64,000 nt of DNA from NCBI GenBank assembly GCA_949752795.1, contig CATKHW010000281.1:992001-1056000 (forward strand). The letters run 5' to 3'. Under the pieces are notes generated by a model. That model ran no database searches. It was given only the letters and a program-made list of their open reading frames with translations, and had not been told where the DNA came from. Below, in pieces: positions 49,601 through 62,224 of this stretch. The position numbers and the translations under genes are program-made. Each line of letters starts with the position of its first letter. Within the stretch, counting starts at the first letter, position 1. The stretch comes from Hyperoodon ampullatus (lineage: Eukaryota; Chordata; Mammalia; Artiodactyla; Ziphiidae).

Positions 49601-50619
49601 CATGGTGCATTGTGATGACAGTGTTCATGGAGCATTTTGATGAAAAGGGTCATGGAGCATTTGTCTGACAAGTTTCATGGATTATTGTGATGACAGTGGG
49701 CATGGCACATTGTGATGACAAGGGCATGAAGCATTGTGATGACAAGGTCATGGAGTATTGTGAAGACAGGTGTCAGGGAGCATTGTGATGACATATGTCA
49801 TGTTCCATTGTGATGACAATAACACGGAGCATTGTGATGCCAAGTGTCATGGAGGATTGTTGTGACAAACGTAAAGGAGCATTTTGATGACAAGGGCATG
49901 GAGCATTGAGATGACAAGGTCCACTGATAATTTTAATGTCCAGGTCGTGAAACATTGTGATGACAAGCGCATGGAGCTTCCTATGACAGGGGTCATGGAG
50001 CATTGCGATGACAAGTGCATGGAGTATTGTGATGACAAGAGCATATAACATTGTGATGAGAAGTGCCATGGAGCATTGTGATGACAAGGAAGTGGAGAAT
50101 TGTGAGGACGAGGGACATTGAGCTTTGAGATGACCAGGGCATGGAGAATTGTGATGACAAAACCGTGGAGCATTGTGATGAGAAGACCTTGCGTAATTGT
50201 GATGACGAGCATCATGAAGCACTGTAATGACAAGGGGCATGAAGCATTGTGATGACAGGTGTCAGGGAGCATTGTGATGACAGGGGTCATGGAGCATTGT
50301 GATGACAAGGGCACGGAGCATTGTGATGACAAGGGCCATTGAGAATTTTGATGACAAGGTCATGAAGCATTGTGATGACAAACACTTGGAGCTTGCTATG
50401 ACAGGGGGCATGGAACATTGCAATGACAAGTGCATGGAGAATTGTGATGACAAGAGCATGTAACATTGTGATGAGAAGTGTCATGTAGCATTGTGATGAC
50501 AAGGACGTGGAGAATTGTGATGACAAGGGACATGGAGCATTGTGATGAGCAGGGCATAGAGCATTGTGATGACAGGTGTCATGGAGCATTATTATGACAA
50601 GGGCCATAGTGCATTCTGA
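43696..50619 (+). repeat. 24/25-bp minisatellite array (copy B)
   Basis: Same length (6924) and internal organisation as 28452-35375. The higher-order markers fall at the same internal positions, and the exact 75-base duplication is at 47349-47498. Only two substitutions from copy A were found by eye. Confidence 0.96.
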
Positions 50620-51789
50620 CATAAGATATCACTTATGAAGGGAATGTAAACATGGCTACATATGAACTGAATTAGGAAAGAGAACAGTGTCTCAGATATA
50701 GAAAACACACTTATGCTTGCTTAAGGGGAAAGGAGAGGTGGGGAGACACACAAAACCAGAGTTTGATATTAGCACAGGTAACATTCCATAATCCAAATAC
50801 AGAAGAGACAAGCCCTACTCCTTCCTCAGTGAACGGGACTCAACACCCTAATTCCCGGCAGAGAAATATATCTGACTAGTAAGAATCTTAAAACCTATGT
50901 ATTGATATGTCTCCGTAAAGGAACCAAGTGTGTCTAGCACGACATAAACACGGCAGTGAGAAGCAGCTCAAACCCACTATAAAAATGAATTTCAAAACAA
51001 AACAAAAAACAGTTTAATTCTTACACAATACCTTCAGGGGTTCAGATGAAACTTGGAATGACCCTGTCTACAACGACAGCTGGATGTGGCATAAGGCTGG
51101 TCACTTGGGACTGAGACGATTGGTGAGATTGGGTGAGAAAAGGCAGACCCTGTAAAGCAATAATTCCTGCCCATCATTCCATGGTTCCCAACTCTCCAGG
51201 TAGAAGGGAATATCACTACAGTTATAACATGTATGGGAAACCTAGAGAATGGACACCCTCTGATGGAGAAAGGTTTCTAAAACTCTACTAATTTTTTTTC
51301 TCTCCTTGTGCTCCAACTTGACATTCCTACTGCTTTAATATCAATCTCCCAACTTGGAGAGTCAACCCCTATAACCTCCTGTTTCGCACAGTTGGCACAT
51401 TGTTCAGAGGATATAAGGGAAAAGGGAGAACCAATGAGAGAGTAGCTGTAGGCATTTGGACGGCCACATGTCACTCTAATTTCCCGTCACGAAGAAGAAT
51501 TAACCAAACTCTCAGCCTGCCCCCCCCCCCGGAACCTGTACAGGTCCTGAAGCAAAACTATGGATTTGCGGTCAGCTAACAAAAACGCGAGTTGAGAACC
51601 GGAGCACAGCGGCACAGCATTTCACTAACTTGTAGAGTTATAAAGGACTACTCTCTTCCAAAAATCTCTTGAGGGAAAGCCACGAGGTAGACTTTAAAAT
51701 GATGCAGAATTGCACGAAACAGATTTCAAGAAGTATATTGGAATTGCCTTTAAACACAGGAAAAGCATCACAACTTCGACAATTATGGA
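50620..51789 (+). repeat. Right fragment of the split satellite unit (copy B)
   Basis: Counterpart of 35376-36545, with C11 at 51520-51530. One substitution noted near 51049 (GGTTCAGATG against GGTTCTGATG). Confidence 0.9.
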
Positions 51790-53528
51790 ATTGTCCATAA
51801 AGGGCGTATGCGTTTTCACCTGAATATATTCAGGAGAAAACGCATAAGCCGATTTTGACCAACCAAGCAACTGCACAATGCAAATCTGCACTACAAATAA
51901 GTATCACTTCCCACCGGTCAAAAGGGTCATCTGCAAAATGTGTAAAAACCAGAAAGGCAAGACAGGCTCTGGAGAACAGTAAGCCTTGTTATGCTCATGG
52001 GTGGGATGTAAATTGCCAACAGCCACCCTGGAGGAGTGCACTGTGTTCTCTAAAAGAAGTAAACAACAGAGCTTCACAACCTAAGTCACTTCCAGTCATG
52101 GGAATATACCTTGGGAAAACTGAATATCAATAAGACACAGCCACCGCAAAATTTAGGGCAGCACTGCTTACAAGAACCTCGAATCCGGGACACCTTAAAT
52201 ATCCAAGGAAAGACAAAAATGGTAAATAAATTGTGGAACTTACGTATGATGGAATATCCCTCAGCCATGAAATCAATGTCATAAGGACAGTAGAAGCAAA
52301 ATGAGTGGATTCAGGTTCGATGATTCTAAGTGAAGTAAGTCACACAGGAAAAGAAACTTATCATAAGATATCACTTATGAAGATCCTGTAAACATGGCTA
52401 CACATGAACTGAGTTAGGAAAGAGAACAGAGTCTCACATTTAGAAAACACACTTATGCCTGCTTAAGGGTGAAGGAGAGGTGGGGGGGATGCATAAAACC
52501 AGAGTTTTATATAAGCACAGATACCGTCCCAAAAACCAACTATGGAATAGACAAAACCTACACCTTCCTCAGTGAAAGGGACTCAAAACCCCATATTTCC
52601 CGCAGAGGAATACATCTGACTAGTAAGAATCTTAAAACCTATGTATTGATATGTCCCCGTAAGGGAATCAAGTGTGTCTAGACTGGCATAAACATGGCAG
52701 TGAGAATCAAATCAAACCCACTATAAAAATGAATTTCAAAAACAAAACAAAAAAACTGGGAAATTCTTTACAATTCCTTCAGGGTCGCTGATGAAACCTT
52801 GAATGACCGTATCTACAATGACAGCTGGATGTGGCATAAGGCTGGACACTTGGGACTGAGAGGATTGGTGAGATTGGGTGAGCAAATGCAGACCCTTTAA
52901 AGCAATAATGCATGGCAACCATTCCATGGGTCCCAACTCTGCAGGTTGAAGAGAATATTACTACAGCAATAACATATACAGGAAATCTAGAGAATGGACA
53001 CACTGAGAATACGAAAGGTTTCTAAAACTCAACGAATAGTCCCTCTCCTGGTGCTCCGGTTTGACTTTCCAACTGCTTTACTATCAATCTCCCAACTTGG
53101 AGAGACAGCCCCTTTAACATCCTGGTTCACACACGTTGCGAAATTGGCAGAGGATGAAAGGCATGAGGGAGAACCAATGAGAGAGTAGCTGTTAGGCATT
53201 TGGACAGGCACATGTCAATCTAATTTCCCGGCAGGAAGAAGAATTAACCAAAGTCTCAGCCACCCACCGGGAACCAGTATAGGTCCTGCACCAAAATTTT
53301 GGACTTGCGGTCAGTTCACAAAAAACGAGTTGAAAAATGGAGCTCAGGGGCACAGCAATTCACAAACTGACAGAATAATAAAGGAAAACTATCGTCTAAA
53401 AATCTGTTGAGGGAAGGCAACGAGGTGGGCTTGAAATCGAGGCAGAATAGCAGGAAACAGATTTCAAGAGGTACATTGGAATTGCCTTTAAAGCACACGA
53501 AGAGGGGCACAACTTCGACAATGATGCA
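51790..53528 (+). repeat. Satellite unit M1 (copy B)
   Basis: Counterpart of 36546-38284. A few substitutions are seen, for example GAAGTAAG at ~52335, TTTTATAT at ~52507, TGTCCCCG at ~52651 and GCAGTGAG at ~52699. Most are away from consensus in this copy. Confidence 0.9.
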
Positions 53529-55268
53529 CTTGGCCAAAAAGGGTGTATTCGTTTTCTCCTGAAGATATTCAGGAGAAAACGCATACGCCTTTTTTGGCCA
53601 AGCAAGCAAGAAGGCAATGCAAATTGGCACTACAAAGAAGTATCACTTCCCACCGGTCAAAATGGTCATCCACAAAATACGTAAAAACCAGAAAGGCAAG
53701 AGAGGCCCTGGAGAACAGGGAGCCTTGTTATGCTGATGGGCGGGATGTAAATTGCCAACTGCCTCCCTGGAGGAGTGTATTGTGTTCCCTAAAACAAGTA
53801 AAGAACAGAGCTACAGAGCCAAGGGCACTTCCAGTCTAGGGAATATACCTTGGGAAAACTGAAAAACAATAATACAGAGCCACCCCAAAATTTAGGGCGG
53901 CACTGCCTACAAGAACCTCAACTTGGGTACACCTTAAATATCCCAGGAAATATAAAAATGGTTCAAAAATTTGTGGTACATACGTACGATGGAATATCCC
54001 TCAGCCATGAAATCAATGTCATAAGACCAGTAGCAGCAAAATGAGTGGATTCAGGTACGATGATTCTAAGTGAACAAAGTCACACAGACACAGAAACTTA
54101 TCATAAGATATCACTTATGATGATCATGTCAACATGGCTACACCTGAACTTAGATTGGAAAGAGAACAGAGTCTCACATTTAGAAAACACTCTTATTCCT
54201 TCTTAAGGGGGAATGAGAGGTGGGGTGATGCATAAAACCAGAGTTTGATATAAGCACAGGTACTGTTCCAAAAACCAACTATGGACTACAGAAGACATAC
54301 ACCTTCCTCAGTGAAAGGGACTCAAAACCCCATATTTCCCACAGAGGAATATATGTGACTAGTAAGAATCTTAAAACCTATGTATTGATATGACACCATA
54401 AGGGAATCAAGTGTTTCTAGACTGGCATAAACATGGCAGCGAGAATCAGCCTAAACTCACTATAAAAAGGAATTTAAAAAACAAAACAAAAAAAACATGG
54501 AAATTCTTTACAATTCCTTCAGGGTCTCTGATGAACCCTGGAATGACCCTAACTACAATGACAGCTGGATATGGCATAAGGCTGGACACTTGGGAGTGAG
54601 AGAATTGGTGACATTGGGTGAGCAAATGCAGACCCTTTAAAGCAATAACGCATGGCACCCATTCCATGGGTCCCCACTCTACAGGTTGAAGGGAATATTA
54701 CTTCCATTCTAACATATACGGGAAACCTAGATAATGGACACACTGGGAATACGAAAGGTTTCTAAAACTCAATGAATAGTCCCTATCCTGGTGCTCAGGT
54801 TTGACTTTCCAACAACTTTTCTATCAATCTCCCAAATTGTAGAGACAACACCTTTAACCTCCTGGTTCGAACAGGTTGCCAATTTGGCAGAGGATTAAAG
54901 GAAAGGGGGAGAACCAATGAGAGAGTAGCTGTTAGGCATTTAGACGGGCACATGTCACTCTAATTTCCCGGCAGGAAGAAGAATTAACCAAAGTCTCCGC
55001 CACCCACTTGGAACCAGTATAAGTCCGGAAACAAAATTTTGGACTTGCGGTCAGCTCACAAAAAACGAGTTGAAAAATAGAGCTCAGGGCCACAGTAATT
55101 CACAAACTGGCAGAATAATAAAGGACAACTATCGTCCAAAAATCTGTTGAGGGAAGGCAATGAGGCGGAGTTGAAAGCAAGGCCGAATAGCAGGAAACAG
55201 ATTTCAAGAGGTATGTTGGAATCACCTCTAAAGCACCAGAAGTGGGGCACAACTTCGACAATGATGCA
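53529..55268 (+). repeat. Satellite unit M2 (copy B)
   Basis: Counterpart of 38285-40024. It differs at ~53707, ~53867-53873, ~54090, ~54922-54925, ~55073 and ~55122. Some changes match the array consensus in this copy and others in copy A. Confidence 0.9.
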
Positions 55269-55342
55269 CTTGGCCAAAAAGGGCGTATGCGTTTTCTCCT
55301 GAATATATTCAGGAGAAAACGCATACGCCCTTTTTGGCCAAG
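55269..55342. repeat. 74-bp perfect palindrome
   Basis: Exact inverted repeat with no spacer, identical to 10501-10574 and 58747-58820, although the surrounding unit is one of the moderately diverged ones. Confidence 0.96.
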
Positions 55343-57007
55343 CAACAAAGAAGGCAATGCAAATCTGCACTACAAGGAAGTATCACTTCCCACCGGTTAA
55401 AAGGGACATCCACAACATGTGTAAAAACCAGAAAGGCAAGACATGCCATGGAGAAAAGGGAGCCTTGTTATGCTGATTGGCGGGATGTAAATTGCCAACT
55501 GCCTCTCTGGAGGAGTGCATTGTGTTCCCTAAAACAATTAAACAACAGAGCTACAGAGCCAAGGGCACTTCCAGTCTAGGGAATATACCTTGGGAAAACT
55601 GAAAATGAATAAGACAGAGCCACCCCAAAGTTTAGGGCTGCACTGCTTACAAAAACCTCAACTTGGGTACACCTTAAATATCCCCAGAAATATAAAAATG
55701 GTTCAAAAAACTGTGGTATTTACGTACGAAGGAATATCCCTCAGCCATGAAATCAATGTCATAAGACCAGTAGCAGCAAAATGAGTGGATTCTGGTATGA
55801 TGACTCTAAGTGAAATGCATCACACAGAAAAAGCAACTTATCATAAGATATCACTTATGAAGATCCTGTAAACATGGCTACACTTGAACTGAGTTAGGAA
55901 AGAGAACAGAGTCTCACATTTAGAAAAAACTCTTATGCCTGATATAGGGGGAAGGAGAGGTGGCGTGATCTATAAAACCAGAGTTTAATATAAGCACTGG
56001 TACCAATAAAAACACCAACTATGGAATAGACGAGACCTACACCTTCCTCAGTGAAAGGGACTCAAAACCCCATATTTCCTGCAGAGGAAAATATCTGACT
56101 AGTAAGAATCTTAAAACGTATGTATTGATATGTCTCCATAAGGGAATCAAGTGTGTCTAGACTGGCATAAACATGGCAGCGAGAATCAGCTCAAACCCAC
56201 TATAAAAAGGAATTTCAAAAACAAAACAAAACAACTGGGAAATTCTTTACAATTCCTTCAAGGTCTCTGATGAAACCTGGAATGACCCTATCTACAATGA
56301 CAGCTGGATGTGGCATAAGGCTGGACACTTGGGACTGAGAGGATTGGTGAGATTGGGTGAGCAAATGCACACCCTTTAAAGCACAATTGCCTGGCACCCA
56401 TTCCATGGGTCCCAACTCTCCAGGTTGAAGGGAATATTACTACAGCTATAACATGTACAGGAAACCTAGAGAACGGACACACTGTGAATACGAAAGGTTT
56501 CTAAAACTCAACGAATAGTCCCTCTCCTGGTGCTCCAGTTTGACTTTCCATCTGCTTTACTATCAACCTCCAAACTTGGAGAGACAGCCCGTTTAACCTC
56601 CTGGTTCGCACAGGTTGCCAATTTGGCAGAGGATGAAAGGGAAGAGGGAGAACCAATGAGAGAGTAGCTGTTAGGCATTTGGACGGGCACATATCACTCT
56701 AATTTCCGGGCAGGAAGAAGAATTAACCAAAGTCTCAGCCACGCACCAGGAACCAGCATAAATCCTGATCCAAAATTTTGGACTTGCGGTCAGCTCACCA
56801 AAAACGAGTTGAAAAATGGATCTCAGGGGCACAGCAATTCACAAACTGGCAGAGTAATAAAGGAGAACTATCGTCCAAAAATCTGTGGAGGGAAGACATC
56901 GAGGCGGACTTGAAAGCGAGGTAGAATAGCAGGAAACAGATTTCAAGAGGTACGTTGGAATCGCCTTTAAAGCACAGGAAGAGGGGCACAACTTCGACAA
57001 GGATGCA
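55269..57007 (+). repeat. Satellite unit M3 (copy B)
   Basis: Counterpart of 40025-41763. The palindrome here (55269-55342) is perfect over 74 bases, whereas copy A has one mismatch. Confidence 0.9.
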
Positions 57008-58746
57008 CTTGGCCAAAAAGGGCGTATGCGTTTTCTCCTGAATATATTCAGGAGAAAACGCGTACGCCCTTTTTGGCCAAACAAGGAAGCGGGCAATGCA
57101 AATCTGCACTACAAAGAAGTATCACTTCCCACCGGTCAAAAGGGACATCCACAAAATGTGTAAGAACAAGAAAGGCAAGACAGGCCCTGGAGAACAGGGA
57201 GCCTTGTTATGCTGATGGGCGGGATGTAAATTGCCAACTGCCTCTCTGGAGGAGTGCATTCTGTTCCCTAAAACAAGTAAAGAACAGAGCTACAGAGCCA
57301 AGGGCACTACCAGTCTAGGGAATATACCTTGGGAAAACTGAAAATCAATAAGACAGAGCCACCCCAAAATTTAGGGCTGCACTGCATACAAGGACCTCAA
57401 CTTGGATACACCTTAAGTATCCCAGAAAATATAAACATGGTTCAAAAAATTGTGGTACTTACGTACGATGGAATATCCCTCAGCCATGAAATCAATGTCA
57501 TAAGACCAGTAGCAGCAAAATGGGTGGATTCAGGTACGATGATTCTAAGTGAAATAAGTCACACAGAAAAAGAAACTTATCATAAGATATCACTTATGAA
57601 GATCCTGTAAACATGGCTACACTTGAACTGAGTTAGGAAAGAGAACAGTGTCTCACATTTAGAAAACACTCTTATACCTGCTTAAGGGGGAAGGAGAGGT
57701 GGGGTGATGCATAAAACCAGAGTTTGATATAAGCACAGGTACCGTTCCAAAAACCAACTATGGAATACACAAGACCTACACCGTCCTCAGTGAAATGGAC
57801 TCAAAACCCCATATTTCCCGCAGAGGAAAATATCTGACTAGTAAGAATCTTAAAACCTATGCATTGATATGTCTCCGTAAGGGAATCAAGTGTGTCTAGA
57901 CTGGCATAAACATGGCAGCGAGAATCAGCTCAAACCCACTATAAAAAGGAATTTCAAAAACAAAACAAAAAAACTGGGAAATTCTTTACAATTCCTTCAG
58001 GGTCTCTGATGAAAGCTGGAATGACCCTATCTACAACGACAGCTGGATGTGGCATAAGGAGGGACACTTGGGACTGAGACGATTGGTGAGATTGGGTGAG
58101 CAAATGCAGACCCTTTAAAGCAATAATGCATGGCACCCATTCCATGGGTCCGAACTCTCCAGGTTGAAGGGAATATTACTACAGCTATAACAAGTGCGGG
58201 AAACCTAGAGAACGGACACACTGTGAATACGAAAGGTTTCTAAAACTCAACGAATAGTCCCTCTCCTGGTGCTCTGGTTTGACTTTCCGTCTGCTTTACT
58301 ATCAACCTCCCAACTTGGAGAGACAGCCCCTTTAACCTCTTGGTTCGCACAGGTTGCCAATTTGGCAGAGGATGAAAGGGAAGAGGGAGAACCAATGAGA
58401 GAGTAGCTGTTAGGCATTTGGACGGGCACATATCACTGTAATTTCCCGGCAGGAAGAAGAATTAACCAAATTCTCAGCCACCCACCGGGAACCAGTATAG
58501 GTCCTGAACCAAAATTTTGGACTTGCGGTCAGCTCACCAAAAACGAGTTGAAAAATGGAGCTCAGGGGCACAGCAATTCACAAACTGGCCGAGTAATAAA
58601 GGACAACTATCTTCCAAAAATCTGTTGAGGGAAGGAAACGAGGCGGACTTGAAAGCGAGGCAGCATAGCAGGAAACAGATTTCAAGAGGTACGTTGGAAT
58701 CGCCTTTCAAGCACAGGAAGAGGGGCACAACTTCGACAATGATGCA
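57008..58746 (+). repeat. Hybrid unit R1, switch to the young subfamily
   Basis: The palindrome (57008-57081) and the first ~150 bases follow copy A (AAACAAGGAAGCGGG is shared). From ~57162 (GTAAGAACAAGAAAGG) onwards it carries the full set of young right-array variants: ATTCTGTTCCC, GCATACAAGG, TTGGATACACC, AGAAAATATAAACATGG, TTATACCTGC, CGTCCTCAG, GAAAGCTGG and GGTCCGAACTC. It is a recombination or conversion boundary. Confidence 0.9.
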
Positions 58747-58820
58747 CTTGGCCAAAAAGGGCGTATGCGTTTTCTCCTGAATATATTCAGGAGAAAACGC
58801 ATACGCCCTTTTTGGCCAAG
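58747..58820. repeat. 74-bp perfect palindrome
   Basis: Arms 58747-58783 and 58784-58820 are exact reverse complements with no spacer. The bases just outside (A at 58746, C at 58821) do not pair. Confidence 0.97.
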
Positions 58821-60485
58821 CAAGCAAGCGGGCAATGCAAATCTGCACTACAAAGAAGTATCACTTCCCACCGGTCAAAAGGGACATCCACAAAATGTGT
58901 AAGAACAAGAAAGGCAAGACAGGCCCTGGAGAACAGGGAGCCTTGTTATGCTGATGGGCGGGATGTAAATTGCCAACTGCCTCTCTGGAGGAGTGCATTC
59001 TGTTCCCTAAAACAAGTAAAGAACAGAGCTACAGAGCCAAGGGCACTACCAGTCTAGGGAATATACCTTGGGAAAACTGAAAATCAATAAGACAGAGCCA
59101 CCCCAAAATTTAGGGCTGCACTGCATACAAGGACCTCAACTTGGATACACCTTAAGTATCCCAGAAAATATAAACATGGTTCAAAAAATTGTGGTACTTA
59201 CGTACGATGGAATATCCCTCAGCCATGAAATCAATGTCATAAGACCAGTAGCAGCAAAATGGGTGGATTCAGGTACGATGATTCTAAGTGAAATAAGTCA
59301 CACAGAAAAAGAAACTTATCATAAGATATCACTTATGAAGATCCTGTAAACATGGCTACACTTGAACTGAGTTAGGAAAGAGAACAGTGTCTCACATTTA
59401 GAAAACACTCTTATACCTGCTTAAGGGGGAAGGAGAGGTGGGGTGATGCATAAAACCAGAGTTTGATATAAGCACAGGTACCGTTCCAAAAACCAACTAT
59501 GGAATAGACAAGACCTACACCGTCCTCAGTGAAAGGGACTCAAAACCCCATATTTCCCGCAGAGGAATATATCTGACTAGTAAGAATCTTAAAACCTATG
59601 TATTGATATGTCTCCGTAAGGGAATCAAGTGTGTCTAGACTGGCATAAACATGGCAGCGAGAATCAGCTCAAACCCACTATAAAAAGGAATTTCAAAAAC
59701 AAAACATAAAAACTGGGAAATTCTTTACAATTCCTTCAGGGTCTCTGATGAAAGCTGGAATGACCCTATCTACAACGACAGCTGGATGTGGCATAAGGAG
59801 GGACACTTGCGACTGAGACGATTGGTGAGATTGGGTGAGCAAATGCAGACCCTTTAAAGCAATAATGCATGGCACCCATTCCATGGGTCCGAACTCTCCA
59901 CGTTGAAGGGAATATTACTACAGCTATAACATGTGCGGGAAACCTAGAGAACGGACACACTGTGAATACGAAAGGTTTCTAAAACTCAACGAATAGTCCC
60001 TCTCCTGGTGCTCCGGTTTGACTTTCCGTCTGCTTTACTATCAACCTCCCAACTTGGAGAGACAGCCCCTTTAACCTCTTGGTTCGCACAGGTTGCCAAT
60101 TTGGCAGAGGATGAAAGGGAAGAGGGAGAACCAATGAGAGAGTAGCTGTTAGGCATTTGGACGGGCACATATCACTGTAATTTCCCGGCAGGAAGAAGAA
60201 TTAACCAAATTCTCAGCCACCCACCGGGAACCAGTATAGGTCCTGAACCAAAATTTTGGACTTGCGGTCAGCTCACCAAAAACGAGTTGAAAAATGGAGC
60301 TCAGGGGCACAGCAATTCACAAACTGGCCGAGTAATAAAGGACAACTCTCGTCCAAAAATCTGTTGAGGGAAGGCAACGAGGCGGACTTGAAAGCGAGGC
60401 AGAATAGCAGGAAACAGATTTCAAGAGGTACGTTGGAATCGCCTTTAAAGCACAGGAAGAGGGGCACAACTTCGACAATGATGCA
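58747..60485 (+). repeat. Satellite unit R2
   Basis: Opens with a perfect 74-bp palindrome. Mosaic class: AAGGAGGG and GACGATT combined with AATAATGCATGG, as in all units of the right array. Confidence 0.94.
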
Positions 60486-62224
60486 CTTGGCCAAAAAGGG
60501 CGTATGCGTTTTCTCCTGAATATATTCAGGAGAAAACGCATACGCCCTTTTTAGCCAAGCAAGCAAGCGGGCAATGCAAATCTGCACTACAAAGAAGTAT
60601 CACTTCCAACCGGTCAAAAGGGATATCCACAAAATGTGTAAGAACAAGAAAGGCAAGACAGGCCCTGGAGAACAGGGAGCCTTGTTATGCTGATGGGCGG
60701 GATGTAAATTGCCCACTGCCTCTCTGGAGGAGTGCATTCTGTTCCCTAAAACAAGTAAAGAACAGAGCTACAGAGCCAAGGGCACTACCAGTCTAGGGAA
60801 TATACCTTGGGAAAACTGAAAATCAATAAGACAGAGCCACCCCAAAATTTAGGGCTGCACTGCATACAAGGACCTCAACTTGGATACACCTTAAGTATCC
60901 CAGAAAATATAAACATGGTTCAAAAAATTGTGGTACTTACGTACGATGGAATATCCCTCAGCCATGAAATCAATGTCATAAGACCAGTAGCAGCAAAATG
61001 GGTGGATTCAGGTACGATGATTCTAAGTGAAATAAGTCACACAGAAAAAGAAACTTATCATAAGATATCACTTATGAAGATCCTGTAAACATGGCTACAC
61101 TTGAACTGAGTTAGGAAAGAGAACAGTGTCTCACATTTAGAAAACACTCTTATACCTGCTTAAGGGGGAAGGAGAGGTGGGGTGATGCATAAAACCAGAG
61201 TTTGATATAAGCACAGGTACCGTTCCAAAAACCAACTATGGAATAGACAAGACCTACACCGTCCTCAGTGAAAGGGACTCAAAACCCCATATTTCCCGCA
61301 GAGGAAAATATCTGACTAGTAAGAATCTTAAAACCTATGTATTGATATGTCTCCGTAAGGGAATCAAGTGTGTCTAGACTGGCATAAACATGGCAGCGAG
61401 AATCAGCTCAAACCCACCATAAAAAGGAATTTCAAAAACAAAACATAAAAACTGGGAAATTCTTTACAATTCCTTCAGGGTCTCTGATGAAAGCTGGAAT
61501 GACCCTATCTACAACGACAGCTGGATGTGGCATAAGGAGGGACACTTGCGACTGAGACGATTGGTGAGATTGGGTGAGCAAATGCAGACCCTTTAAAGCA
61601 ATAATGCATGGCACCCATTCCATGGGTCCGAACTCTCCAGGTTGAAGGGAATATTACTACAGCTATAACATGTGCGGGAAACCTAGAGAACGGACACACT
61701 GTGAATACGAAAGGTTTCTAAAACTCAACGAATAGTCCCTCTCCTGGTGCTCCGGTTTGACTTTCCGTCTGCTTTACTATCAACCTCCCAACTTGGAGAG
61801 ACAGCCCCTTTAACCTCCTGGTTCGCACAGGTTGCCAATTTGGCAGAGGATGAAAGGGAAGAGGGAGAACCAATGAGAGAGTAGCTGTTAGGCATTTGGA
61901 CGGGCACATATCACTGTAATTTCCCGGCAGGAAGAAGAATTAACCAAATTCTCAGCCACCCACCGGGAACCAGTATAGGTCCTGAACCAAAATTTTGGAC
62001 TTGCGGTCAGCTCACCAAAAACGAGTTGAAAAATGGAGCTCAGGGGCACAGCAATTCACAAACTGGCCGAGTAATAAAGGACAACTATCGTCCAAAAATC
62101 TGTTGAGGGAAGGCAACGAGGCGGACTTGAAAGCGAGGCAGAATAGCAGGAAACAGATTTCAAGAGGTACGTTGGAATCGCCTTTAAAGCACAGGAAGAG
62201 GGGCACAACTTCGACAATGATGCA
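60486..62224 (+). repeat. Satellite unit R3
   Basis: Palindrome 60486-60559 with one mismatch (TAGCCAAG in the right arm, shared with R4). Private changes: TTCCAACCGG at ~60606, GATATCC at ~60622 and TTGCCCAC at ~60709. Confidence 0.94.

Larger units (their letters stand above)
42477..57161 (+). repeat. 15,244-bp tandem duplication, copy B
   Basis: Matches 27233-41917 at a constant offset of 15244. Differences noted by eye total roughly thirty, all substitutions, mostly in the satellite-unit portion (50.6-57.1 kb). Only two are seen in the 6.9-kb minisatellite (near 31386/46630 and 33608/48852). Strong similarity stops at ~57161, where the sequence switches to the young right-array subfamily. 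Confidence 0.95.
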
